From positions 1-25,157 of IMG/VR virus record IMGVR_UViG_3300046516_001130: 25,157 nucleotides of DNA. One strand, given 5' to 3'. The stretch is from a virus. Below are positions 15,076 through 21,654 of the stretch, one piece after another (the first letter of the stretch is position 1; every line of letters begins with the position of its first letter). Under the pieces are notes generated by a model, which made no database searches, had not been told where the DNA came from, and worked only from the letters and a program-made list of their open reading frames with translations. A program made the position numbers and the translations under genes.

Positions 15076-15768
15076 CTACACAAGTGCTTCTGCGCGGAAC
15101 GTGATGTCCTCGAAAAGTCCGCCCGTACATGTGCCGCCGACCATACCGGCGCCGGGGGCCGTGACGGGAAAGCCGCCGACGTTCGTATAGGCGATGCGCA
15201 TACGATTGGATACCAGGTCCTCGAAGAGGGCGAAGACGAAGTAGTTCTGCCTCATTCTCTGGGCGGTCATGAGATCGACGATGTCGGACGAGGAGTAATA
15301 GTCGAACTGGAACGTGCCGCTCACCTTACCGGCGAACGAGGGCACGATCCGCTTGCCGTACTCATCGGCGGGGATCTGCGCGGCCGTCGAGCCTGCCTGC
15401 CAGTTGTTGACGTGGGAGAGCAGTGGGACGTCGGTGCCGCTGGCAGTCGAGATCCAGCCGCAGTCAATGGTGACCGTCGGCGTGCCCGTGAGCGCGGTAT
15501 AGAACACGATCTCGCCCGTCCCCCAGTTGATGTAATAGTCCGTCTGCTTGGCAGCGACCGTGGCATTCTTGACGATCGTCGGTGAGCGCGGATCGAGGAC
15601 GCTATGGGCGCGTGCGGTGATGCGGAAGCACTGGTTGGCCGGGTAGGTCGTCGGGCTGCCCGAGAGCGTGGTGATCGCCGAGCACGGCTCAGCGGGCGCC
15701 AGCGTGGTGGCGCCGCGCAACCAGGCAATCCCACCTCCGACGCCAGTGGTAGGCGGCTGATAGCTCAT
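15076..15768 (-). CDS. Major tail (tube) protein
   Basis: This 230-residue protein sits between the tail terminator region and the chaperone pair, the standard place of the tail tube subunit. It is strand-rich: I-A-W-L-R-G-A near the start, V-S-G-T-F-Q-F-D-Y-Y in the middle, and F-E-D-I-T-F-R-A-E-A-L at the end. The K-V-S-G-T-F-Q-F and F-V-F-A-L-F-E-D segments are typical of tube proteins that describe a rolled beta sandwich. The ATG at 15768 has AAAGGAG upstream, the strongest ribosome-binding site in this part of the window, as suits a highly expressed virion protein. Identification rests on position plus fold character. Confidence 0.8.
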   Translation of the reverse strand: MSYQPPTTGVGGGIAWLRGATTLAPAEPCSAITTLSGSPTTYPANQCFRITARAHSVLDPRSPTIVKNATVAAKQTDYYINWGTGEIVFYTALTGTPTVTIDCGWISTASGTDVPLLSHVNNWQAGSTAAQIPADEYGKRIVPSFAGKVSGTFQFDYYSSSDIVDLMTAQRMRQNYFVFALFEDLVSNRMRIAYTNVGGFPVTAPGAGMVGGTCTGGLFEDITFRAEALV

Positions 15769-15781
15769 TGGTGTTCTCCTT

Positions 15782-15821
15782 TATGGTGTAACGAACGCTA
15801 CTATGGTGTAACGAACGCTAC
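15782..15821 (-). repeat. Perfect 20-bp tandem repeat before the major tail gene
   Basis: TATGGTGTAACGAACGCTAC occurs twice, back to back (15782-15801 and 15802-15821), without a mismatch. The repeat spans the gap between the 58-residue gene and the ribosome-binding site of the major tail gene; the stop TAG of the small gene lies in the second copy. Each copy holds an imperfect dyad (GTAgCGttCGtTAC on the coding strand), so two dyads are placed exactly 20 bp apart. Confidence 0.9.
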
Positions 15822-15994
15822 GGCGTCTTGCCCAGCCGGGCGGACCGCTCTTCAGCGCGCATCTGTTCCAACAGGGCCGCCTGCTCGGGCGCGATGCCGA
15901 TGCGCCGCGCCACTTCCTCCTGCGCCGCGATCTCTGCCTCGCTCATCGTCGATTCCTTTGGTTCCTTCTTCTCGGTGTCCTTCTCTGCCATCAT
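15818..15994 (-). CDS. Small highly charged hypothetical protein (58 residues)
   Basis: A 58-codon gene lies between the tail terminator and major tail genes. Two consecutive ATG codons (15994 and 15991) follow GAGGAG. The product is lysine- and glutamate-rich at its start (E-K-D-T-E-K-K-E-P-K-E) and then likely helical (E-A-E-I-A-A-Q-E-E-V-A-R-R-I-G-I). No membrane segment or known domain is visible. The codon pattern matches its neighbours, and the good ribosome-binding site plus the tight fit in the operon support it as real. It could be a minor tail assembly factor; function is unknown. Confidence 0.75.
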   Translation of the reverse strand: MMAEKDTEKKEPKESTMSEAEIAAQEEVARRIGIAPEQAALLEQMRAEERSARLGKTP

Positions 15995-16003
15995 GCTGCT
16001 CCT

Positions 16004-16450
16004 CTACAGGTGATATGCCTGAACGCGCACGGTGATCGCAACGTATCGGTAAATTGCTCCCTGGACGTTCTCGGTGTAGGGCCGGGTGTTCTCGCGCGTG
16101 ACCGCGGTCAGGTGCCAGCCGGCAACCGTCCACGGCGTGTCGAGCAGCGCCGTCTGGATCGCCGCGCCGAGGTCCGACACGATCGTCATCGAGTATCCGG
16201 GCGCCGCCGGCCGATCAACGGCGGTGACCTGCCAGAGGTCATTGACTCCTGCATGCGAGTACCACCCTTGCGTCTGGTCGCTCACGACCGCGTAGACGAG
16301 ATAGGGAAACGGGCCGCTCGACAGGTCGTCGTCCGGGTAGATGCGGGTGCCCACGGCCGCCGCGATCGTGGGGTTGGCGAGCAGCGCGGCGCGGAGACCA
16401 ATGGCGATGTCGTGGATGTCGAGCGCCCTTGAGACGGCCATCATGGTCAT
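16004..16450 (-). CDS. Tail terminator-like protein
   Basis: This 148-residue protein resembles the DUF3168/gpU-like tail terminators that stop tail-tube growth and join the tail to the neck. Its opening helix (I-A-I-G-L-R-A-A-L-L-A-N-P-T-I-A-A-A-V-G), then P-Y-L-V-Y-A-V-V-S and the closing strand R-Y-V-A-I-T-V-R-V are typical of that family. The start at 16450 overlaps the stop of the gp10-like gene as TAATG, so the two are probably coupled. A second ATG two codons on is possible. Placement between the gp10-like and major tail genes agrees. Confidence 0.82.
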   Translation of the reverse strand: MTMMAVSRALDIHDIAIGLRAALLANPTIAAAVGTRIYPDDDLSSGPFPYLVYAVVSDQTQGWYSHAGVNDLWQVTAVDRPAAPGYSMTIVSDLGAAIQTALLDTPWTVAGWHLTAVTRENTRPYTENVQGAIYRYVAITVRVQAYHL

Positions 16451-16788
16451 TACGAGCCTCCAAGTGCCGCGGCAATCTCGCGGGCGAACTCGTCGGCATA
16501 CTTCTCAGCGGCAGGGCGCAAATACGGTTGCGCGGGTCTGCCCCTCGTCCCGTATTCGATCAGGTGTGCGTAACTCAAGCCCTCGCCAGCGGTGATCTCG
16601 GCCACCAATCCATTGAGGTGCGTCACGATGGAATCTCTGAGCGCCCCTGTCCTGACCGGCACCAGCGTCTTCGCCTCTTCTTCGATCAGGCCGGCGTACT
16701 TCGCGACAATGGCCTCGATCTGCTCAAGGCGCGCGATGGTGGCATCGATCGGTGAGACGTTCGGCTGAATGCTGATCGAGACGCTCAT
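16450..16788 (-). CDS. HK97 gp10-like head-tail/tail completion protein
   Basis: This 112-residue protein matches the HK97 gp10 family, small proteins needed for joining or completing the tail. The diagnostic stretch is E-A-K-T-L-V-P-V-R-T-G-A-L-R-D-S-I, followed by Y-A-H-L-I-E-Y-G-T-R-G-R-P-A-Q-P-Y-L-R-P-A near the C-terminus. These Y-G-T and P-Y-L-R-P-A motifs are highly characteristic. The ATG at 16788 directly abuts the stop of the head-closure gene. Length is normal for the family. Confidence 0.93.
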   Translation of the reverse strand: MSVSISIQPNVSPIDATIARLEQIEAIVAKYAGLIEEEAKTLVPVRTGALRDSIVTHLNGLVAEITAGEGLSYAHLIEYGTRGRPAQPYLRPAAEKYADEFAREIAAALGGS

Positions 16789-17190
16789 CTACTCCTCCAA
16801 CTTCACGGCCAGCTGGAGGCTGGTGGCATAGGTCTGCCCCAACGATGTCCCGACGATTTGCCAACGGTCGCCCTTGAACGTCACGGTGTCCTCCTCCGTG
16901 GCAACCGTGCTCACCGGCACCCAAAGGATGCCGTTGGCCTGCACCGTCAACCGCCACACCGCGAGGATCTCCGCCGCACCGCCAGCGTCAAGGAAGCGAC
17001 ACGGCACGGTGGTGACGACGACCTCACCAGGCTCGCCACTCCCATCAGGATTGATCGTGCCCGGTTCGGTGTGGACGATGTCGCACGTGTCAGCCATTGC
17101 CCGCTCATCGAGCACCCGGAAGCGGTCAACGCGGTCGGTGGGGACGTAGGGTGGAAAGGGGTTTGCCGTGTACTGTTCAGGTGCAGTCAC
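16789..17190 (-). CDS. Head-closure / head-tail joining protein
   Basis: The protein has 133 residues if it starts at the GTG at 17190, or 102 if it starts at the ATG at 17097. The core (C-D-I-V-H-T-E-P-G...T-V-P-C-R-F-L-D-A-G-G) and the V-P-V-S-T-V...G-D-R-W-Q-I-V-G end fit small beta-barrel neck proteins that close the head, and it lies between connector and gp10-like genes. I prefer the GTG because AAAGGGG precedes it and the codons downstream of it look selected. That ribosome-binding site and start lie inside a palindromic element, which may have replaced the ancestral start. The ATG has only a weak GATGAG upstream. Confidence 0.78.
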   Translation of the reverse strand: MTAPEQYTANPFPPYVPTDRVDRFRVLDERAMADTCDIVHTEPGTINPDGSGEPGEVVVTTVPCRFLDAGGAAEILAVWRLTVQANGILWVPVSTVATEEDTVTFKGDRWQIVGTSLGQTYATSLQLAVKLEE

Positions 17191-17207
17191 ATGCAAACCC
17201 CTTTCCA
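17152..17207. repeat. Palindromic element, copy A
   Basis: The arms TGGAAAGGGGTTTGC and GCAAACCCCTTTCCA are perfect 15-bp inverted repeats (17152-17166 and 17193-17207). Inside, ACTG pairs with CAGT and GTG with CAT/CAC positions around an 8-nt loop. There is no T-run on either side, so it is not an ordinary intrinsic terminator. It sits between the divergent HNH gene and the head-closure gene and overlaps the start of the latter. A second copy with matching stem lies at 21692-21746. Confidence 0.9.
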
Positions 17208-17235
17208 GATAACCACGGCGGCGCACTCCGTTTCC

Positions 17236-17264
17236 TTGATGCCAATGCGCTAAAGTGGTAGAAT
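17236..17264 (+). promoter_or_regulatory. Promoter of the opposite-strand HNH gene
   Basis: TTGATG (17236-17241) and TAGAAT (17259-17264) on the plus strand are separated by exactly 17 nt, close to the sigma70 consensus at both boxes. It lies about 70 nt upstream of the HNH start codon and points into that gene. Because every neighbour is transcribed from the minus strand, an own promoter is what this gene would need. Confidence 0.65.
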
Positions 17265-17287
17265 CGAGGGATGAATTAGCAATGCCC

Positions 17288-17313
17288 CTCCACCGCTGTG
17301 AACGGCGTTGGGG
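17288..17313 (+). other. Leader hairpin of the HNH gene
   Basis: In the 5' leader, TCCACCGC pairs with GCGTTGG (C90-C91-A92, then C94-G95-C96 against the right arm) with one mismatch and an 8-nt loop. The hairpin ends about 10 nt before the AAGGA ribosome-binding site. It may stabilise the leader or modulate translation. Judged by eye only. Confidence 0.4.
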
Positions 17314-17335
17314 CGAACACCGGAAGGATACTCCG

Positions 17336-17968
17336 ATGTCAGGCAAGCGTATCATTCCCCGTATCTGTGAACAATGCGGCGCACCGTTCATGGCCGCCCG
17401 TGACCAGGTGGAGAGCGGCCGCGGCCGCTTTTGCTCCAAATCATGCGCCGCTCGCTCTCACCATCGCAACGGGATGTCACTCGAAGAAGCATTCTGGTCT
17501 CATGTCACACGAACCGAAACGTGCTGGCTTTGGACACGCGGCTTGGGGACCAGCGGCTACGGCGCGTTCAGGGCACTTGGTCGAAACGTACCTGCGCATC
17601 GCTTCGCCTACGAACTGGTGACAGGCCCGGTTCCTGATGGCAAAATCGTCTGCCACACCTGCGACAACCCTCTCTGTTGCCGCAATGACGACGAGGGCTG
17701 GTATGAGATTGATGGCATCGCGCTTCCGAGGCGCGGCCATCTCTTCCTCGGCACCCAGAAAGACAACGCCGTGGACAGAACCAACAAGTGGCGACATCCG
17801 CATGGCGAATCTCACCCGAAGGCGAAACTCACTGACAACGACGTGGTCGCGATTCGCGAGGCGTTTACTGGCAAACGAGGCGAGCTAACGACGCTCGCAA
17901 TGCACTATGGCGTTGATCGCTCCACCATCGAACGCATCGTCCACGGCAAGCGATGGCGGCACGTTTAG
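17336..17968 (+). CDS. HNH endonuclease (HNH_3 type), inserted on the opposite strand
   Basis: This 210-residue nuclease has a zinc-finger-like start (C11-x2-C14...C33-x3-C37), then the HNH_3 core: A-H88-R-F-A-Y-E, V-C-H107-T-C-D-N111-P-L-C-C, and H135-L-F-L-G-T-Q-K-D-N. A C-terminal helix-turn-helix (K-L-T-D-N-D-V-V-A-I-R...Y-G-V-D-R-S-T-I) probably gives target specificity. Between C-C and H-L-F there are 19 residues where the family usually has about three. The ATG at 17336 follows GGAAGGA at ideal spacing; an in-frame ATG upstream has no such site. It is the only clear plus-strand gene, and its stop overlaps the connector stop tail-to-tail, which points to insertion as a homing element. 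Confidence 0.92.
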   Translation: MSGKRIIPRICEQCGAPFMAARDQVESGRGRFCSKSCAARSHHRNGMSLEEAFWSHVTRTETCWLWTRGLGTSGYGAFRALGRNVPAHRFAYELVTGPVPDGKIVCHTCDNPLCCRNDDEGWYEIDGIALPRRGHLFLGTQKDNAVDRTNKWRHPHGESHPKAKLTDNDVVAIREAFTGKRGELTTLAMHYGVDRSTIERIVHGKRWRHV

Positions 17969-18501
17969 AAGAGACCAACCGGCTCCAGTAAACGGGCTTG
18001 TTCGAGACACTGTGCCACCATTTGGCTTTCTCTGGCGCTCACCGCACCGGGTACGGACGAGTCAACCCTGTTTGCCGCTTTTCTGCTTTTCACTCTCCAG
18101 CACTCCGCCGCCGCCGTGCGCACGTCGTACGGCCCGCCTGTCGGCACCGCGGCCGCCCAGGTGATCGTGCCGTCCGTCACGTACACCGCTGGATTGCGAC
18201 TGGTCGCGGGCACCAGCCACACGGGCTCCGTGTCGCCCGAGATACCCGGCAGCACACCGGACGTGTACACCACGTCCGACCACGTATCCCAAAGTGACAG
18301 GCTGATCGGTCGGTACGCCCACCCGTTCGGCACCGTCGGCGTCACGAGCACATCCGGGTAGTACGTCGTCGCCGCCGTCCACGTGCGGAAGCCCATGGTA
18401 CGGAGGATTACCGCGTCGATCTCCGCGTCCGTGAGCACGGGGTCAAGCGTCGGTTCGCACAAGGCGACAACGGCGTCGTGAACCTCGATGGGAACGCTCA
18501 T
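17965..18501 (-). CDS. Head-tail connector with inserted beta module
   Basis: This 178-residue protein has two helical ends that match neck connectors of the gp6/gp15 type. Residues 1-36 hold D-A-V-V-A-L-C-E-P-T-L-D...D-A-E-I-D-A-V-I-L, and residues about 125-178 hold the Y-D-V-R-T-A-A-A-E-C-W-R-V-K-S-R-K-A-A segment. Residues about 41-117 are a different, beta-rich module (W-T-A-A-T-T-Y-Y-P-D-V-L-V-T-P-T-V-P-N-G...V-T-D-G-T-I-T-W), of a kind repeatedly found in phage virion proteins. The connector follows the capsid genes and precedes the closure gene, as usual. Its last codons overlap the stop of the opposite-strand HNH gene by three bases. Confidence 0.82.
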   Translation of the reverse strand: MSVPIEVHDAVVALCEPTLDPVLTDAEIDAVILRTMGFRTWTAATTYYPDVLVTPTVPNGWAYRPISLSLWDTWSDVVYTSGVLPGISGDTEPVWLVPATSRNPAVYVTDGTITWAAAVPTGGPYDVRTAAAECWRVKSRKAANRVDSSVPGAVSARESQMVAQCLEQARLLEPVGLF

Positions 18502-18510
18502 GATCTGGCC

Positions 18511-18909
18511 CTACTTCTTCGTCGGCTTCGGAGCCGCTGGACCCGACGGGCCGCCAGGAGCGTGCCCCTTGTCCTCGGCTTCCTCAGCTGCCGCCGGACG
18601 ATCTGCCAGCGACGACGCGGTGCCCTCTGCGCCCTCAGACGGTGCGGTGCTGTCGTCCGTCAGTCCGTACTTGGCCGCTTCCTCATCCGTGATCGTGCCA
18701 CCGGCGGCAACCACCATGATCGCCGCATCGGGGCTGTCCTCGGGGACGACGTTGCCCTCACTGTCGGCGTATATCGCGGTTTCAGACGTGTACATCGGTG
18801 TCTCCTCCGTGACTTGGCGGATCGTCACCGACCCGCCAGTGCGTACCTGTTCATGTTTACCGAGTGGGTCGCGGACGCCACGCCCCGGACCCACCCAGAG
18901 GCGCGGCAT
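18511..18909 (-). CDS. Hypothetical virion-region protein with disordered Ala/Pro tail
   Basis: This 132-residue protein has an ordered first half (V-G-P-G-R-G-V-R-D-P-L-G-K-H-E, then M-Y-T-S-E-T-A-I-Y-A-D-S-E-G-N-V-V). The second half is low complexity, rich in A, E, P, G and S and ending P-K-P-T-K-K. The ATG at 18909 overlaps the stop of the preceding 81-residue gene by one base (TGATG), which decides the start. It lies between capsid and connector genes, where phages often encode a small conserved protein of unknown role. No known domain is recognised. Confidence 0.72.
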   Translation of the reverse strand: MPRLWVGPGRGVRDPLGKHEQVRTGGSVTIRQVTEETPMYTSETAIYADSEGNVVPEDSPDAAIMVVAAGGTITDEEAAKYGLTDDSTAPSEGAEGTASSLADRPAAAEEAEDKGHAPGGPSGPAAPKPTKK

Positions 18910-19154
18910 CAGCTTTGGGTGCCAACGACCGTCCAGACAATCGTGGATGTGCCGTTCGTGGCTGTGCAAATGTAGAGCTTGCCCGCCGTCGTGTCCGTGT
19001 ACAGCGTTCCCACCTTGGCAGTGCCGAGGCCGGTGACGTTGACGGTTGGCGCGGCCGCACCGGAGGTCATAGCGAGCGAGGAATCACTCCCCGCTCCCAT
19101 GCGCTGCCGCGAGCCCGGCATGATCGACGGGCCCGTGGTATTGATGTATGACAT
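18909..19154 (-). CDS. Small capsid-region protein, possible decoration or fibre-tip fold
   Basis: This 81-residue protein comes directly after the major capsid gene. Its C-terminal half (G-T-A-K-V-G-T-L-Y-T-D-T-T-A-G-K-L-Y-I-C) is a strand motif found in many phage fibre and decoration proteins, ending in I-V-W-T-V-V-G-T-Q-S. AAAGGAG lies just before the ATG at 19154. The position suggests a capsid decoration or head-stabilising protein, though the fold alone does not prove it. Confidence 0.7.
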   Translation of the reverse strand: MSYINTTGPSIMPGSRQRMGAGSDSSLAMTSGAAAPTVNVTGLGTAKVGTLYTDTTAGKLYICTATNGTSTIVWTVVGTQS

Positions 19155-19192
19155 GCGCGACTCCTTTCAGGAGGCAGTATGCGAAGCGTTAC

Positions 19193-20458
19193 CTAAGGCA
19201 ATCCGGTCACAGTACAGAACGCGAGCGGCCTATACACGGCCAGAGCAAGTCTCTCTTCCGCCCTGATTGTGATGAGGTTTTTTACGAAATCATCCACGTT
19301 CGAGTTCGTCGTCTCCAGCGTGATGCCCTGGCGGCGGAAGAGCTGGGCACCGAGTTTGAACGCGCCAACGAAGGCGGTGTGCTGGGTCTGGGCGACGGTG
19401 GCGACTACCGGCAAGCCCCAGAGACGATTGGGGCCGGCGTCGGCGGGATGGCCCCAGATGTAGATGCCATCGGCCGTCTTCAGCAGTTTGACGTTCTGCC
19501 AATCGAACGGGTTGAGCACGACGCCATCGGCCTGGAAGAAGCCGACTGAGGCAATCTTGGTGATCGCCTTGAAGACGGCATCGGGGAGGGGATCGGTCCC
19601 GGTGGCCTGCGTCTGAATGCCCGACGTCGTCTCGATCCCCTGGAGGTTCGGGGGTGTGCCGTTGCCGAGCAGGATCTGCGCCTCTTCTTGCTGCGCGACC
19701 ATGAACTGCAGGCGGTTGTTGACGTAGTCGCGGATGACCGGGAAGTCCGCGAACATCTCGTCGGTGACCTTCCCGGTCACGGCGATCTTGCGCACCGGCG
19801 CGTCCACCTCGGAGGTGTCGAATGCCGCTTCCGGTTTCGTGCCACCCTCAGCGACCGTCGTGGCAGCATTGGTGTATGTGTCCTCACGGACATAGCGGAT
19901 CGTGTTCATCGTCGTCTCACCCTGCGAGATGAGATCGGCGATGGTGAGCGCCTGCTGCCCGATCATCACCATGCCCGGCTGGCGGTCATACTCGGTCAAC
20001 GTCGAGACGGCCGTCGTGAACGTCGTCTTGACAGCGAACCCGAGCTGCTCCGGCGCCTCAAAGAATGCCTGCTGCTGTCCGCCGCGGTGGCGCCACGTCT
20101 TGTACGCCTCGCTGGCGACGAACCGCTCGCCGAGGGTCTTCGCGGCGGTGCTCGTACCTGGCATGGCACCCGGATCGTCGGCCGATCCACCACCAAAGGG
20201 CACGGGACGGACGATGCGGCCGAAATCGTCGGCCGCCTTCCGGTTCTCCTGCTCGATGACGCGCAGGCGCTCCGCCGACTTGAATGCATCCTGGAGCGGC
20301 CCCAGTTCCGCCTCACGCCGGCGCACTTCCTCCACCTGATCGGCGGACAGGTCGTACTCCACAGAACCATTGACGATCTTGCGGTGATCGTCAAACAGTT
20401 TCGCCAACTCACCGCGCTTCTGCGCCAGTTCGCTGCCCATCTCAACCAATGTCGGCAT
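19193..20458 (-). CDS. Major capsid protein, HK97 fold
   Basis: This 421-residue protein has the size and layout of HK97-type capsid subunits. Residues about 1-90 are a charged helical scaffold-like region (L-A-Q-K-R-G-E-L-A-K-L-F). The shell domain then follows, with T-E-Y-D-R-Q-P-G-M-V, I-R-Y-V-R-E and A-V-R-K-I-A-V-T-G-K-V-T-D-E-M-F type motifs and the closing R-R-Q-G-I-T-L-E-T-T-N-S-N-V-D-D-F. The last part matches the family signature of the capsid E/P domain end. The gene follows the prohead protease, which would remove the N-terminal helical part. Assignment is secure. Confidence 0.95.
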   Translation of the reverse strand: MPTLVEMGSELAQKRGELAKLFDDHRKIVNGSVEYDLSADQVEEVRRREAELGPLQDAFKSAERLRVIEQENRKAADDFGRIVRPVPFGGGSADDPGAMPGTSTAAKTLGERFVASEAYKTWRHRGGQQQAFFEAPEQLGFAVKTTFTTAVSTLTEYDRQPGMVMIGQQALTIADLISQGETTMNTIRYVREDTYTNAATTVAEGGTKPEAAFDTSEVDAPVRKIAVTGKVTDEMFADFPVIRDYVNNRLQFMVAQQEEAQILLGNGTPPNLQGIETTSGIQTQATGTDPLPDAVFKAITKIASVGFFQADGVVLNPFDWQNVKLLKTADGIYIWGHPADAGPNRLWGLPVVATVAQTQHTAFVGAFKLGAQLFRRQGITLETTNSNVDDFVKNLITIRAEERLALAVYRPLAFCTVTGLP

Positions 20459-20476
20459 GACGCTTGCCTTTCTTCT

Positions 20477-21322
20477 TTACGCCTCGATCACGACGCCGAG
20501 GGATTCGGCCTGGCGTACGAGGAGTCGGAGATACAGCTGATTGACCGCGGCCTGCTTCGCCGCCGGTTCCGTTTCGTTGAGGAGCGCCTGCATCGTGGCG
20601 ATGTGCGTCCCCATTGCCGCGTGGGCGACTTGCATCTGTGTGTGCATCTCCCGCATCCGCTTGCGCCGGCCGACAGAGAACGGCCGCGCTTCCTTGATGC
20701 ACAGTTCCTTGATCGCCTCTGCGCGCTGTACCGCATCCGCCACCGCAGCAAGCGCGGTTTCGATGCACTCTGCAAACGGCATCGCAGCAGGCGCGACGTC
20801 GTGCTTCGTCTTTCGTGTTTCGAGTCCGAGGAGCGCGGGCAGGGATTTCATCCCGATGGCGCCATTGCGCGGCTCCGCTGGAGATGGTGTGAGCGATGCT
20901 TCGGCTATTGGCCAGTGGGTGATCTCGCGCACCGTCGCGCCATCTTTGGTCTCGACGGATTTGCGTGCGACGAGATGCGCCGGCGCACCCGATGACCAGC
21001 CCAACTTCCCTTTGGCCGCGAGGTTCGCGATCGCCTTCTCGTACTCGTCACGCAGGGAGAGTTGCGCCTCGACCCAGATGCCGATCGCGTCCGTCTTCGC
21101 GGTGAAGCGGCCAATCTTCTTGACGCCCAGCTGCTCGTCGAGGCCGTGCGCGTAATAGACCGAGCGCGTGTCACCGTCGGCGAGGTCATAGTCGGTATCT
21201 TTGGTGAAGTACTCACCGGTGAGGTCGGGACTGGCGGCATCGGAGAAGGTGATGAGATACCCGCCGATGCGACCCTCGCCCAGGTCTTTGACCGCAGAAC
21301 CAAAGGTCACGAGTGTATCCAT
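20477..21322 (-). CDS. HK97-type prohead protease
   Basis: This 281-residue serine protease matures the capsid by cleaving scaffold and capsid N-termini. The catalytic His lies in Y-Y-A-H59-G and the Ser in L-G-W-S110-S-G-A-P-A-H. The segment I-T-H-W-P-I-A-E-A-S-L-T-P-S-P-A (about 134-149) is the third conserved block of the family. Residues after about 160 are likely a helical, disposable C-terminal scaffold-like domain (E-C-I-E-T-A-L-A-A-V-A-D). It lies directly before the major capsid gene. The fibre-like cassette separates it from the portal, which is unusual. Confidence 0.95.
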   Translation of the reverse strand: MDTLVTFGSAVKDLGEGRIGGYLITFSDAASPDLTGEYFTKDTDYDLADGDTRSVYYAHGLDEQLGVKKIGRFTAKTDAIGIWVEAQLSLRDEYEKAIANLAAKGKLGWSSGAPAHLVARKSVETKDGATVREITHWPIAEASLTPSPAEPRNGAIGMKSLPALLGLETRKTKHDVAPAAMPFAECIETALAAVADAVQRAEAIKELCIKEARPFSVGRRKRMREMHTQMQVAHAAMGTHIATMQALLNETEPAAKQAAVNQLYLRLLVRQAESLGVVIEA

Positions 21323-21340
21323 CTCACGATCCGCCTTCCG

Positions 21341-21652
21341 TCAGGGTACGAATCTACTGGGGGAGTAATAGATGCGTCCCTCGAGCTCCGCATCCGGCCC
21401 GCTCGTCACAATCCGCCAGTAATGCATCCCCGCCATCGCGCTTGTCACGGGCGGGTCGTAGTCGTAGTGATATTCACCGGACGCATCTCTGTCCGGTGTC
21501 ACGGGATCGGTCTGCATCCCGTCCGGCTGCAGGAAGCTGATCGTAATCGCCATGGGATCGACGAGTGCGCCCGTCGGGTCGGTGACGCGAATCGGCGTCG
21601 GCGTGATACCGATGCGGACGACGTCGCCGAGTCGGGCATTGATGATGTCCAT
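21341..21652 (-). CDS. Small Ig-like or decoration-type protein
   Basis: This 103-residue protein begins at the ATG at 21652, two bases after the stop of the repeat protein, so translation may be coupled. The sequence is strand-rich (V-V-R-I-G-I-T-P-T-P-I-R-V-T-D-P, A-I-T-I-S-F-L-Q, Y-H-Y-D-Y-D-P-P) and ends G-R-I-Y-Y-S-P-S. It has the character of a single Ig-like or jelly-roll domain of the sort phages put on capsid or fibre surfaces. No family can be fixed with confidence. Confidence 0.68.
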   Translation of the reverse strand: MDIINARLGDVVRIGITPTPIRVTDPTGALVDPMAITISFLQPDGMQTDPVTPDRDASGEYHYDYDPPVTSAMAGMHYWRIVTSGPDAELEGRIYYSPSRFVP

Positions 21653-21654
21653 GC

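Noticed and set aside
17152-17207. Palindrome A as a rho-independent terminator
   Set aside because: Strong stem, but no T-run on either strand and it overlaps coding sequence.
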